Shown here one piece after another: positions 53,187 through 64,000 of a DNA stretch of 64,000 bases. Each line of letters begins with the position of its first letter. Position 1 is the stretch's first letter. Origin of the DNA: Diabrotica undecimpunctata (taxonomy: Eukaryota > Arthropoda > Insecta > Coleoptera > Chrysomelidae); assembly GCF_040954645.1 (NCBI RefSeq), contig NC_092808.1, positions 116,166,049-116,230,048 on the forward strand, written 5' to 3'. Both the position numbers and the translations under genes were made by a program. The notes under the pieces are model-generated. The model was given only the letters and a program-made list of their open reading frames with translations, was not told where the DNA came from and ran no database searches.

Positions 53187-55656
53187 GGTAAAGTGCCCAA
53201 AATCCGTCCCCTGTTCTAATTTCGTCCCCCATTGTAACTACTACGGAGAGTACTGCAACCTTGCGAGGGAGTAAGGAAACTCTTCAAAACGATCCAGTGT
53301 ACTAGTGGCAGTGACGTAGGATTCTTTGTTATGTTCACTTAACCTTAAATTTTTCATAAATAGTTTATGTGATAGCTTGCTACAGTTTGTAATCTACTTT
53401 AAATACTTATATTGACGCCTAAGGTAAGTTTAAACTGAGCTATCGATTGATAATAATAGAATGCTCTTTGAGTATTATATTTCTTTTGTCACCGCCGTGT
53501 AGTTGTAATCGTTTCGTCACGAACAGCGGCCATATTTTATATAACGGAATTCCTAAATCCGTCCCCTTTGAGGTTCTCAAATCCGTCCCGGGATGGATTT
53601 AGGAATCTTTTCATATATTTTTCTTTCATTAAATTTTAATTTTCCCTGACTATTTAAATTATTTTTTATGGATATGTATTCATTTTTCTATATGTTTTAA
53701 TATTTTTAACATGTAGACACCTTAGTCTTGAACAGTAATGTTGTTATTAAACTAAGAGTTCTGTGAAAAAGAAGAAAATTTTAAGAATCCTGTGATCCTC
53801 ACTGCTGTGAGAGATAAAGAAATGGGATATAAAATAGCTGCTAAGAACGTTGGTGTTCCGAAAGCTACTTTAGAAAATTATGTCAAATTATTGGTGTCTG
53901 ACCGCACACCAGAGGAATGTGTGAAATCAAAATTTGGAAGGAGGCCAGTTTTTACAGCTGACCTCGAGGAAAGTCTTTCGAACACTGTCTGAATCTGGAG
54001 TCAGCATTATTATGGACTAACTATTTCTGACCTGAGGCGATTGGCTAACCAGTTAATCATTTTAAACCAAGCACCTCATCCTTTCTTGAATGATAGGCTG
54101 CTGGCAAAAAGTGGGTTAGACTGTTTTTCAAACGTCATCCAGAGCTTTTCCTCAGACGACCACAGAACTTGTCAATGGCTAGAGCTAAAGGATTAACAAA
54201 AGAGAATGTTGACAAGTATTTCTCTATCCTAAAGCCTGAACTCGAGAAAATAAACGTTGATCCCTCAAAAATATGTAATGTAGACGAAATAGGGATATCT
54301 TTATTTCCACTTAAAAGGTGGCAGGAAGAATTGCTTGACGGAGCTTCTTCGGGGTCGATAGGCGAATGTTCAGATTCAGGTTGAGTAACTGGTCCATTGT
54401 TTCTTAAGTGGTTTAAACACTTCAGTTCCATTGTGAACCCATCAAAAGAGAATCCTGTTGTGCTTATCATTGAATGTCACTATTCCTACACTACAAATCT
54501 CGAACTTATTGACATAGCAAGAGAGTCAGGAGTATCTATAGTTTGCCTTTCTTCACACTTAACAGACAAGCTACAGCCTTTGGACGCAAAAGCTATAGAA
54601 TGGTTGGCTAGTAACCCAAATAGAGTTGTCAGAAAACTGCAAATATCCAGTCTCTTTTGTGAGGCATATGTCCGTGCAGCTACTCTTGAAACGGCCGTCA
54701 ATGGGTTTAGGAAGACTGGGATCCATCCATTTAATTCTGATGTCTTTCAGGAGTATGATTTTATTGCTAGACAATTTGAACAGCAAGAGGAGCCTGCCAA
54801 TGGACGGGATAATGACAACAAGAATGTTCTAGTCCCACCTCAAGCGGTCAGTCCACGAGACATCCAGAATGTTACAGTCTCACCTCAAGTGGTCATTTCA
54901 CGAGACATCCAGGGTTTTTCCCGTTATCGGACCTTTCACATCTTCTAGAGCCGGTACTTCATTCTTAGTAACTGGATCTCCTCACAAAACTTCTCTCAAA
55001 ATCTATTTACAAAAGAAACAAATGGCAGAAGAGAAGAAGCAGTCAAAGGCTAAGAAACGTTTCATCATGTAAGATAAAGAAAATCCTGGTACATCATTGA
55101 ACAAACGCCCCAAGAAGAAAACAACGAAGTGGGATTTAAATTCAAGTGACTCTGAGGACGAACCAAAAGCTCCACTGGTAGGAGGGGAAAAATGGATGAG
55201 GTGTTCGGAATGCTTCAAGTGGTGCCATGAGATGTGTTTAACTTTAACCGGGGTCAAAAATTCTGTTTGTGATTTGTGTCTGGAGGTGTAAATAGATAGA
55301 ACTTATGTATCAAAATGTATAAACATGTTCCTATCTCAATAAATTTATTATAACAGATATAAGTACCGTTTAAATCATGTTTTACAAAAAAAATTATACA
55401 TTTTAACTAGGAATGGGTGGGGGACGGAATTGGGATACCATTTTTAAAGAAGCAAAATTTGCTTTATTTTGCTATTTATTTATTTTTACTTCAGAAAATT
55501 TTATTTGGTAGAATCGTACTAGCAAAACTCTTAGACATAGAGTTAAGTTACTTAAATCAGTTTTTTCCATTATTTTAACTCAAATTTTTAAATCAAATTT
55601 CAGAATTTAAGATTTTGCTTAGGGGGACGGTATTTGGGCACTTTACCTAACTAATA
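53187..55656 (+). mobile_element. pogo-like element with long transposase
   Basis: Inverted ends GGTAAAGTGCCCAAA (left about 53187, right about 55656) with TA at the right and TAA at the left; about 2.47 kb. AAATCCGTCCC words recur in the left subterminal region (53205-53215, 53555-53565, 53578-53588). Confidence 0.8.
53760..55291 (+). pseudogene. pogo-like transposase with C-terminal PHD-like finger
   Basis: N-terminal HTH (GYKIAAKNVGVPKATLENYVK), then CNVDEIGISLFP (first Asp), a deletion, VVLIIECHYSYTTNLELIDIARESG (second catalytic Asp of ILDGHYSH replaced by Glu and Cys-His), LQPLDAKAIEWL, then ETAVNGFRKTGIHPFN. After a Lys-rich linker, MRCSECFKWCHEMC...CDLCLEV is a PHD-like zinc finger (Cys4-His-Cys3 type). 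Several frame changes and an internal deletion; dead. Confidence 0.75.
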
Positions 55657-56750
55657 TAACCTTCTATTATTGGATTTTTATAAAATTATTTAGCACAAGT
55701 AAGTGACCTCGAGTTAGTTTAGAACCAGACTTCTTCGTGATCACTACCAAATTGAGCTGGCCTTCACCACGGCGTGGAAACCATAGAAACAAAAAAGAAG
55801 AAACAAGAACTCAAACTGTCCAAAATACCATTTGGTTAGTCCAAACTCGACAATCGATAAAAAATTAAAGGCTTTTAGAGGAGACATTAAACAAACCGAA
55901 AAGAAAAAGGCCCTACTTGAATGAGAAGCGTGTACTAGAATAACTCAATTTACTTTTAAATTTTGCATAAAATTCATTTGAATTTAACATTCCACATATA
56001 GTTATACTGATTAAAATTTTTTCCAATGTAATATGTGCAAAATAATTTTATTTTGCAATAAATAGTACAACGAGAATATTTATTTTTAAGCTACTGAAAA
56101 TCTGAAGATCTGAGAATCTACTGTAGATTTTTACTTCTAAAATAATTAATACCCAGCTAAAGGAGGTTACCAACTGTAAACTGATAAAGGGTGAGTGTGT
56201 AGCTAGTTAATACCAACCGGTGATAGTGCATACGGAAATGAAGGTGAAACATTAGAAAGTACAGTAGTGGAAGTTTATGGATAAGCACGTAAAGTGCTGG
56301 AAGAGCTTGAGGAAAAACATACGATAAATGGCTAATGGCAAGAAAACAGTAAAGTTGTGGTAAGAGTGGGAGGAAAGTGCTAGGAAAAACATTTGGTAAA
56401 GGGCCTTATAGAGATAAAGAACTTGGTGATAGAAGGAAGAACTGCAACAGAAGGTTGGAGAGAAAAAAAAAAGGATGAAAAGGGGAATTACATGTCTAAA
56501 AAAGAGAAAGATATGGATATATACAAAATAGGAAAGAAGCAAAGCGAGCTGTATCTACTGCTAAAAAAAGATTGTATATACAGCTGTATGAAGAGTTGGA
56601 AATATTCGAGGGGATAAAAAGGTTTTAAAGCACTGCTAAAGCAAAGCACAAGGCATTAAAGGCTAAAATAAAGCAAAGATGGTATGAGTATTTTAAAAAG
56701 TTACTCAATAAAGAACACCAAAGGAAAGATAGAGACTGCGGAATCCCCAA
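55657..56750. other. Decayed retroelement DNA, not resolvable
   Basis: Scraps on the plus strand near 55.72-55.95 kb and 56.4-56.75 kb (RGDIKQTEKKKA..., YLLLKKDCIYSC) look like LINE-derived text, but I cannot align them to a domain. Confidence 0.35.
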
Positions 56751-57560
56751 TAAGAATGTATTATCGGGGATAGCCCGGCCCGGATTCAGTCAGGCCATGG
56801 AATTTGGGGTGTGTACTAACGATGCTCTTGGTACACCGGGTGAAATCCCATTGAATATTAGCCTTGTTCCTGTACGAGGGGCTCTACAGGAATCGACCAA
56901 CGTTCCCCAGCTACTCGTGGAAATAAATATGAATACTCACCAACATGCTAGGTAAGCACGGTGTTTAAATGAAAAAAACCCGACCACTGTAAACCAACTC
57001 TATTCAATGTGCGTCAAAACGATAAACCTCAACATCGCCACATATAATGCTCTTTGGTCACTTTCTACCGAAGAAAGATTCGAAGAAATGGAGGAAGAAC
57101 TCTCAAAAGTGAACTGGGATATTGTAGGTATCAGCGAAGTTAGAAAAAAGGGAGAGAGTCTTACCTCACTCCCATCAGGCCATTTATTTTATTACAAAGA
57201 AGAAGAGAAATCGACGATCCATGTTAGGAATAACTCTGCGAGACAGAATAAACAACGAAGACATCAGGAGAAGAACCGGAGTGACTGACATCATCGAGGA
57301 GATAGCCAGCCTAAAATGGAGATAAGCAGGACACATATCCAAAATGACAGATAAGCGATGGACAAAGAGGTTATTGGAATGGAGGCCAAGGGAAGACAAG
57401 AGAAGCGTCGGTCGACCACCTACAAGATGGACTGACGATTTAAGAAGACTCAAAAAAAACTGGATAAAATTTAAATAATCTGGCCCCTACATAATGAAAA
57501 ATGGGACACTGTATAGAGAATTTGCAAAATACAGGCTGGTTGGTTTAACTGGAAGCGAAT
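56751..57560 (+). pseudogene. RTE-like LINE, internally deleted
   Basis: 56751-57000 looks like an RTE 5' UTR (CGGGGATAGCCCGGCC, CCCCAGCTACTCGTGG). From 57007: MCVKTINLNIATYNALWSL...EERFEEMEEEL...WDIVGISEVRKKGE, the start of the APE endonuclease. Near 57200 it jumps to the 3' end (in another frame GITLRDRINNEDIRRRTGVTDIIE, GHISKMTDKRWTKRLLEWRPRE, VGRPPTRWTDDLRR). Endonuclease rest, RT and thumb are deleted, so this is a non-autonomous derivative. Confidence 0.75.
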
Positions 57561-58010
57561 GAGCGAAGTACTTTGTGATCGAAAAATCGGAGAAACATTG
57601 AAAGGAAAGATATCAAAGAGTGTGGCAAGACTTGCCATGGTGTACGGCGATAAAGTGTGGCATGTAAATAAGATTTCAGGATAAGAATATGGAGGTTGCT
57701 GTAACTGTTTCGGTGGATGTTGGGTAAGACCGATAGGGGGAGGATCTGAAAAAGCCGGGCTGAAAACAGTCTTAAAAAAGATTTAAGACCAAAAACTGCA
57801 ATGGTTTCGTCATGTCAGACGTAGAGATCAAACCTATGTCAGACGAGGGATAGAGCTGTTTGAAGTTGATGAAACCGAGAAGATGAAAGGATGTGTAGCA
57901 GAGGACTTCAGAGAGAAAGGTTTAGGTAAACAATAGTTGATAGATCGAAATAAATGGCAACGAAGAGTAAGGAACAGCGACCTCTGAAAAGGGAAAAGCT
58001 GAGTAATAAG
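57541..58010 (+). pseudogene. LINE 3' end fragment (different family)
   Basis: Frames contain LKGKISKSVARLAMVYGDKVWHVN, QWFRHVRRRDQTYVRRGIE and RNKWQRRVRNSDL, the C-terminal region of another LINE group. Stops present. Confidence 0.55.
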
Positions 58011-58164
58011 AAGTAGACCAATATTCCTCTGTAAATTTAAATAAATATAACATATTAATGTTATTCTTAACAAGTAGTGCTTAAGACATAACAATTAAAC
58101 TCGTATGTCGCAGATACTCGCGTCTTTTCTAGATACTTTAGTGTGCGCGCCTATCGAAAGATAA

Positions 58165-58445
58165 AACGAGGCGACTAAAACAGGCAGAGGGATGCTGAGA
58201 ATTTCATGGGTACAAAAAGTTGCCAAAGGTGAGGTACTTCGGAGCATGAGTAAATAAAATAATTACTAAGTATAATCAAAGAATGGAAAATGCAATACTT
58301 GGGTCATGTATTGTGTGGTAATAGATATGAATTACTTTAAAACATATTGGAAAAGAAAAAGTGCAGGAAAAAAGATCAGTTGAAATATGCTAGAACTCGT
58401 GGATGAAAGAACTGAGAAGTTAATTAGACCGCTCATCCACAGAAA
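58165..58445 (+). pseudogene. LINE 3' end fragment
   Basis: RMLRISWVQKVAKGEVLRSMSK, a KNGKCN...VMYC part, then a tail; matches the RRxLRISW..HVTN.EVL region of insect LINEs. The last third is degraded. Confidence 0.6.
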
Positions 58446-59930
58446 TATTTTGTGCATCAATTTCCAAAACTACAAAATTGACATTTCCATTGCCATTGCC
58501 ATTTAAATCGCCAACTTTCGAAAGAAGATGGCGCCATAAGAAGAAGCAGATTAAACATTGTGAATAATCTGTTGACTAGCAAAATGCTCGCAAAGTAAAC
58601 TACAAAAATGTGTCGACCTAAAAAAGAAAGTAATGAGATTTTAGTAATTTTTAGAATGTACATTAAAGTGTCTGTAAAGTTTTAAATAAATTGTAGTTAA
58701 CGTTTTTTATCCATAATTTTCGTATGCCAGATATGTCACACTAGTATAATAAGTAGTTGTTTACCTTAATGATAACACAACAAACAAACAAATTTATTTT
58801 ACTTTCTAAACATAAAATTACATTTTGTGATTTACAATATAAATAATAACATTTACTTTATCTTTCCTGTAAACTGCAACGTTAACAAATTTATATTCAT
58901 AGTATCTGAGCATTTTCTAGTCTCTTGTTAGTGTTGCTATTTCTCATCGACAAAGAAACCCTACAACGTTGGCATTTTCAACTTAGAAAGATACATATGT
59001 TTAAATGAACAAGTAACTCGCCCTGCAGCTGTTTGTACTTTACACCCTGCATACCGTCCTACACAGGATAAGGTCTTTAGTTTGTGTATTTATCACAGAG
59101 AGAGTGCAAGGCGGTTTAGTTTAATCATTTATTTTATTATTTTTGACATACTGAAATACTGAATAAGTTTCTCATAAAATATTATTTTTTATACATTTCC
59201 CTAAATAGTTATTGCTGCTGTTAAAATTTATTAACCATGAATATAAAAAAGATGTATCTTGAAATTTTAAAAATTTATACTGCTTTATTTATCCGTTAAT
59301 TCTATGTTTTGTGTTATACCTTTCGGAAAATTCTCATCATACTTACTTTTAACTTTCTGTTATGTATTAATACAATTTTTTTTCTTTTTAATACCGAGTG
59401 ATTATTATGATATAAGTTCATACATGTTTTCACGTCTTTTTCTTTTTCTATCTAGCAGTGTTTTTCTACTCTCTGAAATACTTACATTTTTGTTTTGTTG
59501 TTAGTATAATTTTACTTTTTATGACACTAGTTTAGCTTCAACATTATCAATCATTAAAGTTCTTAATTTGGCCTTTCCTTCTGTTTCCAGTCTATATTTT
59601 GTACATGAATATACGTGAAAGGATGATCTAATGAAGAAAATAAATATGGCATAGTGTCAACAATAAATTACTCATTTATTAAAAAAAATGTTGATTTACG
59701 TTATGCGACTCTTTCTTTAAAAGAGAAGGGTAATAAGTGACCTCTCATGTTGATTGAAAGGAGAATAATAATGTAAAATTTGACCTACATGAGCAGTAAT
59801 ACCGTAATACAGTATCGATGGTAATTACAGCTAATTAAAAATTATTACTATTTTCTTTGAATGATGGACGGAGTGGGTGTTTACCAATTACTTTACATTT
59901 GTTGTCGTGAATATCCTAGTTTCTTTCTTG
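58446..59930. other. A+T-rich interval, nothing recognised
   Basis: No secure gene or repeat. Short ORFs here have no domain signal. Confidence 0.5.
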
Positions 59931-59939
59931 TTAACTTGT

Positions 59940-60055
59940 GCAACTTTAATAGATATATACAATTAAGTATATATATATATACAATATATACTTATATACA
60001 CAATATATACAATATTACTTACTATATAATATACAATATATACAAGAACAGCAGT
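59940..60055. repeat. TATA/ACAATATA microsatellite
   Basis: Irregular TATATACAATATA-type repeat, about 110 bp. Confidence 0.85.
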
Positions 60056-60099
60056 TGGTAAATTATCTCTTGGAGAGAGAGGTACGTTATTTTTGGAAT

Positions 60100-61525
60100 T
60101 ACTGTAGCTAATTTGCGCAGCCTTGCTTACCAACTGGCTAAACGGAATAACATCCAACCATTTTGAAGGTTGTTTCAAAACATGACTTGTATCCTCCTCA
60201 TAGAATTTACAATGTTGATGAAACTGGAGTTATGACTGTCCAGTCAAAGTCTTCAAAGATTTTTGCTCTAAAAGGACGACGGCAAATCGTATTTCTTATA
60301 TCTGCAGAGAGAGGTGTTCTCAGTACATTTGTTACTTTTATATCAGCTGGGGGAGTTTTTATTCCTCCTTTATCATCTTCGCTGGACAGAGGATGAAAGT
60401 GGAACTTCAAGACGGCGCTTCACCTGGAACAGCTTTTGTTTGTCATCCTTCAGAGTGGATGCACACTGAGATTTTCACACAATGGTTTGACCATTGGTTG
60501 AAGTTTGTGAAGCCTTTCGAAGACAACCCAGTTTTGCTCACACTTGGTGGACATTCCACCCACACAAAAAAATCTAGATTTGATTGAACGGGCTAGAGAA
60601 AATCACACAACTTTAGTTTGCATTTCCCCCCCATTGTAGTCATAAGCTGTAGCCACTCGATGTTTCTTCCATGGGCTCTTCAATACTTATTATGTCCAAG
60701 CCATTGAAAGATTCTTGCCTAATAATCCTGGTAGATTAGTGACACAGTATTAAGTATCTAAACTTCTTGGAGAAGCATTTCCATTTGCAGCTACTCCAAC
60801 TATTGCGGTAAAGGGGGTTTGGAAAATGTGGCATATTTCCTATAAATAGACAGAAGTTTACTGACGCGGATTTGGCTGCAGTCATGAGCACAGAAATTTC
60901 CGTGCATAATACTATCTCTCTTTAAGAAACTGAAAATCAAGAACTGGGTGTTAAATACCAAGAGGAAACTTCTGGTGTGGTACCAGTAAAAAATTTGGCA
61001 CATTTGGCAACAAAATATTCCTCGACGTCAAGATACACCACTTGTAAGTAAAGAAAACTCTCCTTCTGAAAAGATAGATGTCCGACCAGCAACCTCTGCA
61101 TCCAACGCTACAGTTCCTATATTTTCAATGACCAAAGACAAAATGTCACTGTAGGATCTGGAGATCCAAACTCTACATTCGTACTCGACTCGCCAAAGCC
61201 AAGCATTTCAACATTTAAGCCCAGTCCACTGCCTTATTATTTTAGTACTTTATGTGATTTATCAGCAACTCCAAGGACAAGGAGCACTATACTTTTGCTG
61301 TAAGCCCACAGGATATTTTTCCAATCCCTAAAGCAAATATTATCAAATGAGAAAATAAGCGAAAAAAGGAACATCTGCAGTTTTGACCACAAGCCCTTTC
61401 AAGATGGTACTAGTAGCCACAAAAGCAGAAAAATAAGAAAAGGAAAGGCTTAAGAAAATAAAGCTGAAACTGAAAAGAGGAAAGCAGAGTAACAACAGGA
61501 ATGAAGAAAACACAGTGGCTAACAA
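60100..61525 (+). pseudogene. Second pogo/Tigger-like transposase, decayed
   Basis: From 60163: YPPHRIYNVDETGVMTVQ (first Asp), KGRRQIVFLISAERG, then CHPSEWMHTEIFTQWFDHWLKFVKP, LLTLGGHSTHT (second catalytic Asp replaced by Gly), then frames with ATPTIAVKG and later Lys-rich text to 61.5 kb. At least four frame changes. Subterminal GGCAAAGTGG/CCACTTTGC words at 61.98-62.04 kb and 62.20 kb probably belong to its right end; the left end was not found. Confidence 0.65.
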
Positions 61526-61527
61526 AT

Positions 61528-61560
61528 ATCAAAACAAAAATCTAATACGTCATTATGTTT
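61528..61560. repeat. 33-bp direct repeat, left
   Basis: ATCAAAACAAAAATCTAATA...ATGTTT, repeated at 61914-61947 with a single-base insertion. It brackets the hammerhead-bearing insert. Confidence 0.8.
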
Positions 61561-61913
61561 TATTACTTTACTTCGGTTGGCGTACCAGAAACTGAATTCA
61601 CTACGAATTTTGACCATGATGAACGGCATGTGGAATGCAATTTTAGATTTCCTTGCCGAGTAATTCATCAAGCTATTTGCTTCGCAAGTTTTAGAAATCA
61701 CAGTGGTAAGAATTTGAATTCGGTTTCGCCAGGTAGAAATCGTTTGATTTCTCTTTTTATTTTAAGATGGCGTAGTAACGTCCGTATATAGTTATTTTGA
61801 TAACTATTGTCTAGGACGGGAAAGATTTTTGTTTTGGTTCAGAGTAGTGGCTATACCGCTCTGAGGAGACCTAAAGAGGTCGAAATACGTATAAGCGGCT
61901 GTCGCTGCCCTGT
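61561..61913 (+). mobile_element. 353-bp hammerhead-bearing insert
   Basis: Lies between two 33-34-bp direct repeats inside the decayed pogo element. The right end holds a well-formed hammerhead. There is no coding capacity. It is distinct from the 125-bp family apart from the shared GAAATACGTATAAGC core. Possibly a retrozyme or Penelope terminal-repeat derivative. Confidence 0.6.
61856..61899 (+). ncRNA. Hammerhead ribozyme with palindromic stem III
   Basis: Stem I CCGCT/AGCGG (5 bp), CTGAGGA (61861-61867), stem II GACC/GGTC with loop TAAAGA, GAAA (61882-61885), stem III TAC/GTA with no loop, cleavage triplet ATA before AGCGG. All core positions fit the hammerhead consensus. The loopless TACGTA stem is expected to work as a dimer, as reported for minimal hammerheads of retrozymes and Penelope-like elements. 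It is the best preserved of the four in this window. Confidence 0.8.
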
Positions 61914-61947
61914 ATCAAAACAAAAATCTAATACCGTCATTATGTTT
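61914..61947. repeat. 34-bp direct repeat, right
   Basis: Copy of 61528-61560 with one extra C. Confidence 0.8.
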
Positions 61948-62529
61948 GATACGAATACAGTTTAAATTTTGTATTTTACATCGGACAAAGTGGCCACCTC
62001 ATAGCTAGTTTGCCCACCCAGCAGGGCAAAGTGGTCATTTAATAGGGTTAGGGTAAAAAATATGTATCTAAAAAACTTACCGAGATAAAGTAAAAATTAA
62101 AATTGCCTTATGTAGCTAAGTATATAGGATATCGTATGTTAATATATATTATATTTATTATTTATTTTCTTCAAGATAAAATAAAATATTCCTTAGCATG
62201 GCCACTTTGCTCACCCTTCCCATACATTATATCAATGAAAAAATCAACTTGCTATTCAATTTTAATGTTTTGAATGTGTTGTAATTGGATGCAACAGTAA
62301 AAGTCGTATAAATAAACCCTTATGTATATTTAAACATTGCATACCTGCTCCAAAAAAGGTTTTGTGGTTTTAACTGATTATTTTGTTAATAAAAAGATAG
62401 TAATGGACAGAAAATATGAGAGAATGGTAAATAACATTTTATGTAATTTTCTGCGGCAGCTTGATCATTTTACGGAAACCAACACAGGGCATGATATATA
62501 ATACCGTTTGTTAATATTATTTTAATTAG
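61948..62529. other. pogo 3' flank and A+T-rich DNA
   Basis: Holds the GGACAAAGTGGCCACC, GGGCAAAGTGGTCA and GGCCACTTTGCTCACCC words of the pogo 3' subterminal region (to about 62220), then nothing recognised. Confidence 0.45.
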
Positions 62530-62722
62530 AGCTAACATAATTACTATTTTAATGGGAATAAGCCACAGATAAAGTTTAAAATAAGTTTATTGATGTTTCA
62601 GTTTTCAATTTTAATTTATTAATGTTTGTATTTTGAGAACGATTTCCGAAGTGGAAATTGAAACGTCAATAAACTTATTTTAAACTGTTGTAGATTATTC
62701 CCTTTAAAATTGTAATAACTTT
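62530..62722. repeat. Foldback repeat, about 70-bp arms
   Basis: Left arm begins ATTACTATTTTAATGGGAATA, right arm ends ATTCCCTTTAAAATTGTAATA; the arms pair through AAATAAGTTTATTGA/TCAATAAACTTATTTT. The centre contains GAACGATTTCCGAAGTGGAAATTG. Half of it recurs at 44155-44260. Confidence 0.6.
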
Positions 62723-63240
62723 ACGATGCCACAAGAAAATAACTTCAGAACAATTTACCTAACCCAACTTTTAGCTTTGTGTTTGCTTTATTTGTTTGTG
62801 TTTGTATTTAAAAAATGGATTTTTTATGTCTTTTTATTATCAAAATAATCAGTAAAAACACTGAACCTTTTTTTGAAGTAGGTAAACAATGGAATGTAAT
62901 GGCCTTTATTCATACGACTTTTACTATTGCATTGAATTACGGCATATTTAAATTTATTAGCAAGTTGATTTTTTCATTGATATTATATACTATTTCATTA
63001 GAAGACGTCATTATTGACAAAAAAAAACGATCTTTACTATATAATACAAGTACAGTACGTATTAAAAGACGAAGTAACTTTTTTAATTCCTCTTAGCGTC
63101 GCCGATTAAAATAAACCATTTTTAGAGTTGTTTATATTTCCTTGGTATTTTCTTTGATCGAGACCGCTTTTAGGATATTCTGAGTTTCAAATAAATATTT
63201 CAGTTTATATGTTTTAAGCGAATGAATTTAAAAGATTATT
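62723..63240. other. A+T-rich interval with a 93-codon ORF of no known family
   Basis: A plus-strand open frame at 62815-63096 (MDFLCLFIIKIISKNTEPFF...) is hydrophobic in places and may be chance. No domain seen. Confidence 0.3.
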
Positions 63241-63246
63241 AGATCA

Positions 63247-63310
63247 CTCTCGCTGAGGCGTGGTCAAGAGCGGTAGGCTCCACTCCAGCGTTTAGTTCAA
63301 ATTCTAGGTC
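63247..63310 (+). repeat. tRNA-like SINE head
   Basis: GCGTGGTCAAGAGCGG (A-box-like) and TAGTTCAAATTC (B-box-like) about 30 nt apart. The following sequence to about 63.88 kb, ending in an AATAAA-like CACAATAAATG stretch, may be the SINE body. Confidence 0.45.
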
Positions 63311-64000
63311 GAATTTGAAAGTTTTCTGTTTTGTTAATGTTCATGGAAAATGTGTAGCAGTTTAATGGTTCAGTTGCAGTTTAAGTGAGGTTTGGAAGAA
63401 TCGTTGTTTCCACCCTCGTTTTGTTTCTCCCTGGTTGTCATCCCAGGCTTTTTGGCAGTTTGGAGATGAATTTGTTTGTGTTCAGAGATTCCCAATCCAG
63501 TTTCAACCCTGAGAAACTTTAGTGCTTTTTTTAGTGAAATTAGGTAACTTTGTGTGTTTTAATTTTGAAGTAACGACAGACATTTTTTTTAAATAATAAT
63601 TGCTTTCATAACAATTTAAATGTTGATAATTAATACTATAGATCCTATGACAGCTAGTTTTATCATTTTTGACATTGGTTTGTTGTGTTTTTTTAAAAAA
63701 TGTTAACCTCTTTATGATAGTTTTATTTAAAAAGATAATTCTTTACTTGTAATAATTTTTATAGTCCAGTTTATAGCCCAGTAACATTTGTAATTTGTTA
63801 TTTTGGTATAAATCCCTGTAACTATTAGTATAGTGTTTTTTGTGCCATCTGTATTTTTGTAACTGTTTGTGGTGAGACACAATAAATGTTTAATTTATTT
63901 CTCTGAACCATTCTGTCTTTTTATTTTACAAAAGTCTCCTAACCATTTTTGTATTTCTAATAATTATTTCAATAGTTACAACTAGTTGTTGTAATCGTTA
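63311..64000. other. Possible SINE body and A+T-rich end of window
   Basis: Unclassified. The window ends in A+T-rich DNA without a gene. Confidence 0.35.

Noticed and set aside
62815..63096. 93-codon plus-strand ORF as a gene
   Set aside because: No start context, domain or compositional support; kept only as a note.

Overview
This is a 64-kb piece of eukaryotic, almost certainly insect, chromosome. It is strongly A+T-rich, carries many (TA)n tracts, one tRNA-Asp gene with a Pol III T-run terminator, split genes with GT..AG introns, TATA plus TCAGT-initiator promoters, and transposons of families typical of insects: mariner, Tc1, Sailor-like, pogo, piggyBac, hAT, Polinton, Penelope, and RTE-like and I-like LINEs. 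A beetle or a hemipteran would fit, but the sequence does not settle the species. I see no convincing single-copy host protein gene. Nearly everything interpretable is mobile DNA, much of it nested.

Left part (1-12.3 kb). A dead mariner-like element (about 366-12247, imperfect inverted repeats of about 180 bp) is split by a 10,212-bp Polinton/Maverick-type element (734-10945). The Polinton has 147-bp terminal inverted repeats that are identical by eye, AG...CT ends and a 6-bp target duplication (AAAATC), so its insertion is recent. It has no recognisable polymerase, integrase, protease, ATPase or capsid gene, so it looks non-autonomous. It carries an IAP-like BIR+RING gene, a small acidic protein with an LxCxE motif and CxxC pairs, two small zinc-binding ORFs, a DUF8207-type Polinton protein, a broken fragment resembling the N-terminal module of Polinton polymerases, a TATA/Inr promoter followed by a duplicated exon, and about 4 kb of tandem repeats.

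12.3-25 kb. A Gypsy-type RT scrap; an RTE-like LINE; a tRNA-like SINE head; a tyrosine-recombinase scrap; a Sailor-like (DD82E) transposon with a THAP-like first exon, inserted in a Penelope relic; then a mosaic of LINE pieces in both orientations. A 125-bp hammerhead-ribozyme element with a 12-bp target duplication is inserted in one of these LINEs.

25-37 kb. Sparse A+T-rich DNA with a MITE, a THAP exon, an internally deleted piggyBac element, tRNA-Asp, a complete but dead Tc1 element, LINE endonuclease scraps and a long unclassified repeat.

37-49 kb. Two Penelope-like copies head to head, more LINE pieces, a LINE ORF1, and a 3.1-kb DNA transposon (45067-48181; identical 34-bp inverted repeats, AATA duplication) that encodes a multi-exon protein of a poorly characterised family.

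49-64 kb. A hAT element with a LINE tail nested inside (both target duplications intact), a pogo-like element whose transposase carries a PHD-like finger, an internally deleted RTE LINE, a second pogo relic containing a hammerhead-ribozyme element, a foldback repeat and a second tRNA-like SINE.

The genes do not form one pathway. The only functionally coherent group is the Polinton cargo, which suggests manipulation of apoptosis and the cell cycle.
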